From Bradyrhizobium uaiense (GTDB taxonomy: Bacteria > Pseudomonadota > Alphaproteobacteria > Rhizobiales > Xanthobacteraceae), in contig NZ_VKHP01000040.1 in NCBI RefSeq assembly GCF_010811875.1, positions 1 to 46,468 of the forward strand: DNA of 46,468 nucleotides, given 5' to 3'. The position numbers and the translations under genes are program-made. This document shows positions 29,324 to 36,050 of this stretch, piece after piece. The stretch's first letter is position 1; each line of letters begins with the position of its first letter. The notes beneath the pieces are model-generated. The model did not search any database, was not told where the DNA came from, and saw only the letters and a program-made list of their open reading frames with translations.

Positions 29324-29677
29324 TCAGCTTTCGGCCGGACGCACGAAACAGAGAATGCCTGCCTCCGGCGTGAAACAGACGACGGCGCGGTTCGTCGGGT
29401 TGTCGGTTCTGTCGATGATTCTGTTCGGCGGGACCCGCAGCCAGAACGGTTTCGACATCTTCCAGCGACCATCGATCAAGACCTCGTAGCCGTCTCGGTC
29501 TTGTCGAAACTCGACCGTTCGGCAATCCGCAATCGAGCAGCACGACGCACCGGCGCCTGGTTGCTTCAAGCTCTCAAACCACGGGGCAAGCGCGGGATTC
29601 GGGTTCTCGGGCGGCGCTGCTACCGCGGCGTGACTTAGAGCAAGTCCGACTGCGACGACGATCGTCTTGCCAATCAT
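29324..29677 (-). CDS. Small secreted Cys-containing protein (hypothetical)
   Basis: A 117-residue protein with a signal peptide (MIGKTIVVAVGLALSHAAVAA, cleavage after AVAA). The mature part has GASCCSIADCRTVEFRQDRDGYEVLIDGRW and a later pair VVCFTPEAGILCFV, so five Cys in a small periplasmic domain, suggesting disulfides or metal binding. Proteins with a CCSxADC motif are common hypothetical proteins in Rhizobiales as I recall; no function is known to me. Start at 29677 begins the signal peptide; a longer start at 29713 does not improve it. Convergent with mtnK. Confidence 0.75.
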   Translation of the reverse strand: MIGKTIVVAVGLALSHAAVAAPPENPNPALAPWFESLKQPGAGASCCSIADCRTVEFRQDRDGYEVLIDGRWKMSKPFWLRVPPNRIIDRTDNPTNRAVVCFTPEAGILCFVRPAES

Positions 29678-29891
29678 CCCGTCTATCTCCCGATGTGCCG
29701 TCGACGCTGACAAAAGCGTAACCCTCCGCTGCCGGCCGGAGATTAGCGCCGGCTCGGCTGGGTTTGTTCGAAAATTTTAGCGCGTTGCTGTCCGGAAAGC
29801 GGCCATACGTTCGGCCGGCGGGGAAGGGACAACGACCGCTCGCAGGCGCGGCCGCGGGCGTCGCCTTGTGATCTATCCTTCACAAATCTTC

Positions 29892-30188
29892 TTATTTTAT
29901 GGACAAGACGACCGGACCCGCGACGGGATCGGTGACGCCGAGACCGCCGCCCAAGTCTTCGAGCGTATCGCGAAAAGTATTGAGAGTGGAAATCATATGT
30001 GGCCGGGCCTTGATGCACGCGTCCATGTCTTGCCACTCGGCGATAATGCAATAGGAATGGTCACCGGTCTTGATAATATTGGCACGCAATAAACCTTGCC
30101 AGGTTGCCCCGATGGTCTTGTGCGCGTCCAAAAACTCCTGATCGCGCGCAGGCTTCACCCGAAAACGCACAGCGTTGAAAGCGGTCAC
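29892..30188 (-). CDS. Antibiotic biosynthesis monooxygenase-like (ABM, dimeric alpha-beta barrel) protein
   Basis: A 98-residue protein starting at a GTG (30186-30188) with GGGGAGAAG upstream. The segments AVRFRVKPARDQEFLDAHKTI, HSYCIIAEWQDMDACIKARPHM and a helical LNTFRDTLEDLGGGLG fit the ferredoxin-like ABM/putative quinol monooxygenase fold. Members act without cofactor on quinones or small aromatics, or are stress proteins; the substrate is unknown. A longer in-frame extension (to 30380) is basic and unlikely. It is a single gene, flanked by non-coding DNA. Confidence 0.7.
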   Translation of the reverse strand: MTAFNAVRFRVKPARDQEFLDAHKTIGATWQGLLRANIIKTGDHSYCIIAEWQDMDACIKARPHMISTLNTFRDTLEDLGGGLGVTDPVAGPVVLSIK

Positions 30189-30667
30189 GGTCTTCTCCCC
30201 TGGTTCTGGGATGTTCCCCGAAATGCTGGCGGCGACATAAGTAAATTCACAAGAGCAAGTTAGCGCCGGTTGCGATGCAGATGCTACCAGAATTCGCAAG
30301 CCGTCAGCGCCGCGCGTTTTATGGCTTCCGGTCCTGGTTCGTCGAAAGCGCCCCTGCCATTGAGTTGCCCGACGGCGCAAGTCTTCCCAACAGAAATAAT
30401 TCGCTTTATCAGAAGCGCAATTCAGCGCTATAAATCCAGCCGTCTCACCCGATCGAGGGGCGCTTCGCGGTCGTCACGAACGCGGCGTGAGATGCGGTGG
30501 ACGCTGCGCGTGTGACTGACGAGAGCACGCAAGGCGGACGGTGAAGTCGTGTGGTCCTGACGCCCTAGCGGCAGGTGTCTTTTCGAATTGCGCGATGCGC
30601 GTTGCGAAGACGGTGACAAACAAGCCCAGTCTCGCCGGGGAGAGCACGAAGTAAGCCGTAAGCCATC

Positions 30668-30776
30668 GCGCAGGGAAAGCCGGGTTGTTTCCGGTTACAC
30701 CTGTGGTCCTACCCCCGTGCTTTCTATCCTATGCACGGGGCCCATGGGCGCGATCGGCACCCGGCTTTCCCTGCGC
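30668..30776. repeat. Nested 18-bp and 8-bp inverted repeats
   Basis: Arms 30668-30685 (GCGCAGGGAAAGCCGGGT) and 30759-30776 are perfect reverse complements over 18 bp. Inside them CCCCGTGC (30713-30720) and GCACGGGG (30733-30740) form a second perfect 8-bp stem. The whole can fold as an RNA hairpin or a DNA cruciform of about 109 nt. Confidence 0.85.
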
Positions 30777-30874
30777 CCTCTGTGCGAGGAGGGCGCAATG
30801 AAAGAGCAAAGCTCGGGCAAATTATGTCGCGGGAATGCGGAAGTGTGACTCCGGCAGCTCGCAACATATTCGGT

Positions 30875-30911
30875 GTCGTCCCTGCGAAAGCATGGCGAAA
30901 GCAGGGACGAC
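30875..30911. repeat. Inverted repeat (REP-like) after the ABC permease gene
   Basis: GTCGTCCCTGC (30875-30885) and GCAGGGACGAC (30901-30911) are perfect 11-bp arms with a 15-nt loop, 20 bp beyond the stop of the minus-strand permease. It resembles a very common Bradyrhizobium extragenic palindrome. There is no T-run, so it may serve as a 3'-end hairpin. Confidence 0.6.
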
Positions 30912-30930
30912 CAATGGAGAGAGCTCCGCA

Positions 30931-31965
30931 CTAATCCGCCGCCTGCTCCCGCAGCCGCTGTGCGTAGACGTTGATGATCAGGGCCGCGAGCAGGATCAGG
31001 CCGCGGATCAGGATCTTCAGGAAGCTGTCGATATTGACATGGTCGAGGCCGTTGTTGAGCACGCCGAGCACGAACAGGCCGACGATGGTGTTGCCGATGC
31101 CGCCGCGGCCGCCGAACAGGCTGGTGCCGCCGACCACGACGGCCGCGATCGAATCCAGCAGATAGGTGTCGAACTCGTTCTGCTGCGCGCTGCCGAAATG
31201 GGCGACGCCGAGCATGCCGCCGATCCCCGAGCAGACCGCCGAGATCACCATCACGCTGCCGAGGATGAGCTTGACGTTGAGGCCGGCAAATTCCGCGGCC
31301 TCGCGGTTACCGCCGACCATGTAGACGTAGCGGCCGAAGCGCGTGTAGGTCAGCACCAGATGGCCGCCGAGCAGCATCACCGCGGCAACGATCACGATCC
31401 AGGAGATGCCGCCGATCGAGCCCGAGCCGAGCGTCGTGATGAGCGGCGGCACCTTGTAGGCGATCTGGCCGCGCACCAGCAGCGCCGAGACGCCGGCCGC
31501 GATCTGCATCATGGCGAGCGTCATGATGAAGGAGGGGATGCCGATGATGGTCAGGCCCAGCGCGTTGACCAGGCCGAGCAGCGCGCACAGCGCCAGCGCC
31601 AGCAGGATCGCGGCAAAACCCGGCATCGGGACGTTGGCGATGTTGACGTAGGATTCCTGCAGCGTGAAGTAGGCTACCGCAATGCCGGTCACGTTGGCGA
31701 TGCTGGCGATCGACAGGTCGATCTCGGCGCACAGGATCACGAAGGTGAGGCCGACGGCGATGATGCCGGTGACCGACACCTGGGTGAGGATGTTGCCGAC
31801 ATTGTCGATGGTCGCAAACGACGGGCTCGCGATCGCAAAGAAGGCGCTGAGGAAGATCAGCGTCAGGAACGGCGCGATGTTGCGCATCTGCGAGCGCAGG
31901 AAGGACGCCAGCCCGCGCGGCCGCTTGTGATCCGCAGGTGCCGTCGCGCTGTCACTGCTTGCCAT
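30931..31965 (-). CDS. Ribose/simple-sugar type ABC transporter permease
   Basis: A 344-residue inner-membrane permease of the RbsC/BPD_transp_2 family with eight to ten hydrophobic helices. Typical segments: VGLTFVILCAEIDLSIASIANVTG, NALGLTIIGIPSFIMTLAMM, RYVYMVGGNREAAEFAGLNV (the loop that contacts the ATPase) and SIAAVVVGGTSLFGGRGGIGNTIVG. The start has a GGAGAG Shine-Dalgarno. It is last in a binding protein-ATPase-permease operon and is separated from the ATPase gene by 100 bp containing two palindromes. The cargo is probably a sugar or polyol; it cannot be fixed from sequence. Confidence 0.92.
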   Translation of the reverse strand: MASSDSATAPADHKRPRGLASFLRSQMRNIAPFLTLIFLSAFFAIASPSFATIDNVGNILTQVSVTGIIAVGLTFVILCAEIDLSIASIANVTGIAVAYFTLQESYVNIANVPMPGFAAILLALALCALLGLVNALGLTIIGIPSFIMTLAMMQIAAGVSALLVRGQIAYKVPPLITTLGSGSIGGISWIVIVAAVMLLGGHLVLTYTRFGRYVYMVGGNREAAEFAGLNVKLILGSVMVISAVCSGIGGMLGVAHFGSAQQNEFDTYLLDSIAAVVVGGTSLFGGRGGIGNTIVGLFVLGVLNNGLDHVNIDSFLKILIRGLILLAALIINVYAQRLREQAAD

Positions 31966-31980
31966 TATGTCTCTCCGTTA

Positions 31981-32005
31981 AGCGCGATGACGCGGTCATC
32001 GCGCT
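31981..32005. repeat. 11-bp perfect palindrome in the ABC operon gap
   Basis: AGCGCGATGAC (31981-31991), GCG loop, GTCATCGCGCT (31995-32005). It lies 15 bp upstream of the permease start on the minus strand and could slow translation of the permease or act as a site for a regulator or processing enzyme. Confidence 0.7.
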
Positions 32006-32021
32006 TTCTCGATTTGTTTGC

Positions 32022-32064
32022 GCATGATCTTATCGGAAAACCGCTTCACTTTTCCGGATCATGC
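32022..32064. repeat. Dispersed palindromic element (GCATGATC...CGGAAAA...TTTTCCGGATCATGC)
   Basis: Outer arms GCATGATC (32022-32029) and GATCATGC (32057-32064); inner arms CGGAAAA (32034-32040) and TTTTCCG (32050-32056); a 4-nt bulge lies on one side. I recognise this as a very frequent Bradyrhizobium extragenic palindrome. It abuts the stop codon of the ATPase gene (32066-32068). Confidence 0.7.
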
Positions 32065-32065
32065 T

Positions 32066-33568
32066 TTAGGCCGCTTCCAGCAGCCGATCCTTGCTGACTG
32101 CCTCGCCCGCGAACTCGCGCACCAGTGCGCCGCGCTTCAGCACCAGGATCCGGTCGGCCAGCGACAGCACCGTCTCCGGCTCGGTCGACAGCACGATGAT
32201 CGCCAGTCCCTTGGCGCGGAGATCGCGCACGATGTTGATCACGTCGTTCTTGGCGCCGACGTCCATGCCGCGGGTCGGCTCGCACAGCACCAGCAGGCGG
32301 GGCGGGTAGGTCAGCCATTTGGCCAGTGCCACCTTCTGCTGGTTGCCGCCGGAGAGCATGCCGAGATCGAGACCGACCACCGGCGGCCTGATCTGCAACT
32401 GCTCAACCTGGCGCTGGGCGATGGCGCGCTCGCGCACCGGCTTGAGCAGCAGCGCCGAGATCCGCTCGAGGATGCTGATCGAGATGTTCTTGTAGACCGG
32501 CTCCTGGTGGAACAGCATCGCGCGCCGGCTCTCCGGCACCAGCGCGACGCCGGCCCGCCGGGCGGCCGCGGTGCTGCGGAAAGACTTCGCGGCGCCGTCG
32601 ACCGCAAGCGTCCCGCCGTCGGGCCTGAGCTTGCCGAACAGGATGCGGGACAGCTCCAATTGTCCGCAGCCCATGAAGCCGTAGATGCCGAGCACTTCGC
32701 CGGCGCGGGCCTCGAACGAGACGTCCTGCAGGCTGCGGCGGAGCGAGAGCTGCTCGACCTTCAGCACCACCGAGCCGGCGCCGGATTGCGGCAGCAGCAG
32801 GTCGTCGGTGTAGCTGTGCTCCAGCTTTTCGCCGCCGCGGCCGATCATGGCCTCGATCAGCGCGCCCTTGGTGGTGTCGGCGGAGGCGGTTTCGGCGATC
32901 TTCCGCCCGTTGCGGAACACGGTCACCACGTCGGAGACCCGCAGGATGTCTTCGATGAAATGCGAGATGAAGACGATGCTGGTGCCTTCGTCCCGGAGCT
33001 TCTGCAAGGTCGTGAAGAGACGCTCGACCTCGGGCGGGGAGAGGGCTGAGGTCGGCTCGTCGAGAATGATGATGCGGGCGCCCGAGAACAGCACGCGGGC
33101 GATCTCGATCAGCTGTTGCAGCCCGATCGGCAGGTCGCCGAGCCGGGTCATCGGATCGACGTCGATGCCGAACCGGGACAGCTGCTCGCCGGCCTCGCGC
33201 GCCATCCGCCGCCATTGCACGAAGCCGAGGCGGTTGGTCGGCTGGTTGCCGAGGAAGACGTTCTCGGCGACGGTCAGGTCAGGCGCGACGCTGAGCTCCT
33301 GATGCACCATGCCGATGCCGGCGGCGTGCGCGTCGCGGGTGGAGCGAAACCGGGTCTCCTTGCCGTCGAGCATGAAGCGGCCGGAGAACTCCGGATGCAC
33401 GCCGGCGATGATCTTCATCAGCGTGCTTTTTCCGGCGCCGTTCTCGCCGACGAGACCATGGATCTCGCCGGCGTGGAGTGCGAAGTCGACCCCACGAAGG
33501 GCTTCGACACCGCCGAAGGCCTTCGTGATCTGGTTCAACTCGAGGATCGGGGAGCGTCCCTGCGACAT
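32066..33568 (-). CDS. Ribose/simple-sugar type ABC transporter ATP-binding protein (two ABC domains)
   Basis: A 500-residue RbsA/MglA-type fusion of two nucleotide-binding domains. Domain 1 has Walker A GENGAGKST (41-49), a degenerate signature (LPIGLQQLIEIARVL) and Walker B IIILDEPTSALSPPE. Domain 2 has the usual degenerate P-loop (GFMGCGQLE), the signature LSGGNQQKVALAKWL and Walker B-like LLVLCEPTRGMDVG. This is the normal asymmetric arrangement of the family, so the degenerate motifs are not damage. The start codon is 9 nt after the binding-protein stop. Confidence 0.93.
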   Translation of the reverse strand: MSQGRSPILELNQITKAFGGVEALRGVDFALHAGEIHGLVGENGAGKSTLMKIIAGVHPEFSGRFMLDGKETRFRSTRDAHAAGIGMVHQELSVAPDLTVAENVFLGNQPTNRLGFVQWRRMAREAGEQLSRFGIDVDPMTRLGDLPIGLQQLIEIARVLFSGARIIILDEPTSALSPPEVERLFTTLQKLRDEGTSIVFISHFIEDILRVSDVVTVFRNGRKIAETASADTTKGALIEAMIGRGGEKLEHSYTDDLLLPQSGAGSVVLKVEQLSLRRSLQDVSFEARAGEVLGIYGFMGCGQLELSRILFGKLRPDGGTLAVDGAAKSFRSTAAARRAGVALVPESRRAMLFHQEPVYKNISISILERISALLLKPVRERAIAQRQVEQLQIRPPVVGLDLGMLSGGNQQKVALAKWLTYPPRLLVLCEPTRGMDVGAKNDVINIVRDLRAKGLAIIVLSTEPETVLSLADRILVLKRGALVREFAGEAVSKDRLLEAA

Positions 33569-33577
33569 GCGGGGCGC

Positions 33578-34624
33578 TCAGATCAGGAAGTGATCCTCCA
33601 TCCATTGCATGCCGGCGGCGTTGGCCTTGGTCACGACGGGACCGTCGGTCACGACGTTCTTCGGAATGCCCTGGCCGCTCTTCTCGCCGCCGACCACGGC
33701 GGCGACGCCGGCGACGATCGCGCCGCCGTGGATGCGGCAGGACGGATTGCGGACGGTCGCGAACATGCGGCCTTCGCTGACGGCCTGGATCGCCGGCGGC
33801 ATCGCGTCGACGCCGCCGATCAGGATGTTGGTGCGGTTGTGCGCCTTCATGATGTTGGCGGCCGCGAGCGCCATGTCGTCATTGTGGAAGAACGCCGCAT
33901 CGATCTGCGGATACTTCGTCAGATAGGTTTCCCAGAGCCGGGCGGTCTTGGAGACGTCCCAGTCGGCGGGCTGGGTATCCAGCACCTCGATGTTCGGGAA
34001 CTGCTTCACGACCGAGTTGAAGCCCTTGGCGCGGCCCTGCGCGCCGGTATGGCCGAGCGCGCCCTGGGTCATGATGACCTTGCCCTTGCCGCCGATCGCG
34101 TTGCACAGCGCCTGCGTCACCGAGGCGCCCATGAACTCGTTGTCGGGCGCCAGGAACGAATGCACGTTGATCTGGTCGAGCGGCGCAATCAGCGTGTCCA
34201 TGTCGATGACAGGGATGCCGGCGTCGATCATCTTCTGCACCGGCTGGGTCAGGGTGCCGATGCCGAATGCCTGGATGGCGACGAAGTCCCACTTTTGCGA
34301 GGCCATGTTGTCGATCGCGGCGCGCTGCTTGACGGCATCGAGCTGGCCGTCGAACCAGGTGACCTCGACGTTGAACAGCTTGCCCCAGAACTCGGCGGCC
34401 TGCTTGCCCTGCGCGCACCACGTCGCCTGCAGTCCGGCGTTGGAGAATGCGGCCTTCAGCGGTTTTTCCGAACGTCCCATTTCGGCTGCGAGCGCGGACG
34501 TCACGCCCATTCCGCCGAACAGGCCGGCCGCAGCTCCACCTGCCGCCGCCATCTGCAGAAGGTCGCGCCGCGTCGTCGAGGCCTTGTCCATCCCCTTGTC
34601 GGTGCCATTGTCGATTCCTGGCAT
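33578..34624 (-). CDS. Tat-exported sugar-binding protein of the ABC transporter
   Basis: A 348-residue periplasmic-binding protein of the type 1 (ribose/LacI-like) fold. A twin-arginine signal TTRRDLLQ followed by a hydrophobic Ala/Gly-rich core and a SALAAE cleavage region is visible at about residues 15-47. The mature part has KAAFSNAGLQATWCAQGKQ, WDFVAIQAFG, GIPVIDMDT, FHNDDMALAAANIMKAHN and ILIGGVDAMPPAIQAV, typical family segments. The start at 34624 has GAGGGAGC upstream; a longer in-frame start (34792) runs into the globin gene. First gene of the ABC operon, 88 bp after the globin. Ligand unknown. Confidence 0.9.
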   Translation of the reverse strand: MPGIDNGTDKGMDKASTTRRDLLQMAAAGGAAAGLFGGMGVTSALAAEMGRSEKPLKAAFSNAGLQATWCAQGKQAAEFWGKLFNVEVTWFDGQLDAVKQRAAIDNMASQKWDFVAIQAFGIGTLTQPVQKMIDAGIPVIDMDTLIAPLDQINVHSFLAPDNEFMGASVTQALCNAIGGKGKVIMTQGALGHTGAQGRAKGFNSVVKQFPNIEVLDTQPADWDVSKTARLWETYLTKYPQIDAAFFHNDDMALAAANIMKAHNRTNILIGGVDAMPPAIQAVSEGRMFATVRNPSCRIHGGAIVAGVAAVVGGEKSGQGIPKNVVTDGPVVTKANAAGMQWMEDHFLI

Positions 34625-34712
34625 TGCTTGCTCCCTCTTCGTTTTTCTGACCGTCGGCGTCAGTTGCACGCGCCGCGGATAAAGGGAGTGTGTCACAATC
34701 GGAACGGTGACG

Positions 34713-35138
34713 CTACGTCTTCGCGTCCTCGAGATGTTTCTGTGGCAGCACGATGGCTTCGATGTCGCGGAGCAGCTTGTGCCACGCAGCATCGATCTCC
34801 GTGGACCATTGCTCGCCGAGAATGTCGCGCAAGCAGTCCGCTATCACGGCGAAGAAGCCTACGAACAATTCGCGCGGCGTCCCGTAGGCGTCGTGCGAGA
34901 ACACTTCCGATTCGATCAGGCGAAAATGTCCGCGGCGTTCGCCGGCGAAATCGAGAATGGCTTCGATCGTGAGAGACAGCATCGAACCCTTCACCGGTTC
35001 ACTGCCTTCGGTGCGAAACATCGCCTGCGCCTCGGGATGTTTGCGAAACAACCGCCGATACACCATCGGCGTGAGATCATCGCAAGCCGCTGCTGCGAGT
35101 TCAAAGCTGCGTTCGATTGGATTCGATGATGGAGCCAT
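34713..35138 (-). CDS. Single-domain globin
   Basis: A 141-residue bacterial globin. The probable proximal haem ligand is His82 (ESEVFSHDAYGTPRE, the F8 position of the KHxxxGxxxxxY pattern) and the CD1 Phe is Phe41 (KHPEAQAMFRTEG). The G-H helices end in ILGEQW, as in flavohaemoglobin-like globin domains, but there is no reductase domain. Such proteins bind O2 or NO. The start ATG lies only about 22 nt after the U-run of an intrinsic terminator on the same strand, and its Shine-Dalgarno is weak, so expression may depend on anti-termination or on a promoter very close to the gene. Confidence 0.85.
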   Translation of the reverse strand: MAPSSNPIERSFELAAAACDDLTPMVYRRLFRKHPEAQAMFRTEGSEPVKGSMLSLTIEAILDFAGERRGHFRLIESEVFSHDAYGTPRELFVGFFAVIADCLRDILGEQWSTEIDAAWHKLLRDIEAIVLPQKHLEDAKT

Positions 35139-35159
35139 CGTTGATTGCTATCATCAGAC

Positions 35160-35189
35160 AAAAAAAGAGCAGGGCTCCAAGCCCTGCTC
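35160..35189 (-). terminator. Perfect intrinsic terminator on the minus strand, just upstream of the globin
   Basis: Read on the minus strand: GAGCAGGGCT (35189-35180), 3-nt loop, AGCCCTGCTC (35176-35167), then seven T (35166-35160). It is a 10-bp perfect GC-rich stem with a U-run and has no matching T-run on the plus strand, so it serves minus-strand transcription only. No gene is annotated upstream of it on this strand. Confidence 0.9.
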
Positions 35190-35360
35190 CAAAAATTGTG
35201 TCGACCCTATTTGCCCCAAAAATTCGATTTGATCTTGATTGATGGGGTGACGCTGCTTGTGCGCGTCGGGCTCCTCCCGAGACTTGGACCACCAGGACAC
35301 ACCTCGCGGCTTGCCTGCGCCCGAATTGGTAGACCATCTTTCCAGGCTTGTCACCATTTT
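35190..35360 (-). ncRNA. Candidate small RNA or leader ending at the terminator
   Basis: The DNA on the minus strand before the terminator has lower GC than the neighbouring genes and can form a stem from GGTGAC (35355-35350) and GTCACC (35251-35246), enclosing about 94 nt with an inner TCGGG-AGGAG-CCCGA hairpin. A 67-codon open frame (35357-35154) covers the same area but ends inside and just past the terminator stem, which argues against it being a normal protein gene. I match it to no known RNA family. Confidence 0.4.
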
Positions 35361-35374
35361 CGGCAACGATTGTT

Positions 35375-35398
35375 CAAATTTCGAGCAATTTGCGAAAT
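35375..35398. promoter_or_regulatory. Overlapping palindromes, candidate operator
   Basis: CAAATT (35375-35380)/AATTTG (35387-35392) and ATTTCG (35378-35383)/CGAAAT (35393-35398) overlap within 24 bp of AT-rich DNA in the divergent gap. A regulator of the copper operon or of the minus-strand transcript may bind here; this is inferred from symmetry only. Confidence 0.35.
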
Positions 35399-35595
35399 GA
35401 TTGGGATGGCGCCACTGCCGGTTGTGACAGTGATGTGAAAACACGTGACAGAGTAAGGAGATAGGGCGGCTTGTGCGGCTGCCGTGATGCAACTGCAACG
35501 CTCGGTTATTTCCGTCGGCTGGAAGAAACCGGACGTGTCCGCGATCTCGACTTCCGAGGCTGGTGGTGGTTAGTTCGGTTCCGGATGGTTTTGCA

Positions 35596-35967
35596 ATGCG
35601 CCGGCGGCTGAAGAATTTTCTGCCCATAGTCCTGGTTGCCCTGCTGGTGCAGATTTTCGCACCGATCGGGGCCTGCTGGGCGGCGAGCCTTGCCGTATCC
35701 GATCCGCTCGCGGCCGCCACCATCTGCCACGGCAATGCCGGCTCCGGAGCCGGGCAGGGCGACCAGACCGGTCACGACGCTCATGACGGTTGTTGCTCCG
35801 CATGCAGCGTGCTGCAGACCGGTGCGCCCGTTGATCATCCGCAAGTTGCGGCCCAGGCGGTCGAACGCGTACCGAGCCAGATCGTTTGGCTCGATTTCGC
35901 GGGCGAGCTCGGTCGTTCGCGGGCGGGCCTCTCCGCGCAAGCCCGCGCGCCGCCGCTTTTTTCCTGA
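35596..35967 (+). CDS. DUF2946-type secreted protein with CCSAC motif
   Basis: A 123-residue protein with a signal/anchor segment (NFLPIVLVALLVQIFAPIGACWA) and a mature part containing ICHGNAG, GHDAHDGCCSACSVLQ and VDHPQ. The CH...H..H..CCxxC pattern is the DUF2946 type, usually found beside copper receptors and chaperones. Metal binding in the periplasm is a family-level inference. The ATG at 35596 starts the signal peptide; it is the first gene of the copper operon, and the next gene begins 83 nt later. Confidence 0.8.
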   Translation: MRRRLKNFLPIVLVALLVQIFAPIGACWAASLAVSDPLAAATICHGNAGSGAGQGDQTGHDAHDGCCSACSVLQTGAPVDHPQVAAQAVERVPSQIVWLDFAGELGRSRAGLSAQARAPPLFS

Positions 35968-36050
35968 CGAGACTGTCGCTGCCGGTGCGTGCCCGCGCCG
36001 GCAAATGCCGTTGAGCAAGCCGGCCGAAGAGCCGGTGTCAGGATTCATCC

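Larger units (their letters stand above)
30189..30930. repeat. 742-bp non-coding stretch with a dispersed-type repeat
   Basis: No convincing gene in any frame. From about 30425 to 30835 the sequence resembles a long intergenic repeat that I associate with Bradyrhizobium genomes (landmarks GTGTGGTCCTGACGCC near 30548 and GACGGTGACAAACAAGCC near 30609). It includes a long nested inverted repeat (listed separately). The first 230 bp (30189-30420) contain nothing I recognise. Confidence 0.6.
35139..35595. other. 457-bp divergent gap between globin and copper operon
   Basis: Contains the minus-strand terminator and candidate RNA, then nested palindromes at 35375-35398 (CAAATT-N6-AATTTG and ATTTCG-N9-CGAAAT) and a pair of GTGACAG direct repeats at 35424-35430 and 35445-35451. 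The copper operon promoter and its operator presumably lie here, but I cannot place a -35/-10 pair with confidence. Confidence 0.5.

Noticed and set aside
30588..30934. Short plus-strand frames in the 742-bp gap
   Set aside because: They lie in the palindromic repeat and have no ribosome site; probably the source of spurious hypothetical proteins.
30835..32097. 420-codon plus-strand frame opposite the ABC permease
   Set aside because: Antisense of a clear RbsC-type permease; charged low-complexity translation.
32066..33568. Degenerate signature and P-loop in the ATPase as a sign of a pseudogene
   Set aside because: This asymmetry is normal for RbsA/MglA-type double ATPases, and the frame is intact.
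33116..34972. 618-codon plus-strand frame opposite the ATPase and binding protein genes
   Set aside because: Spans two certain minus-strand genes and part of the globin; no domain.
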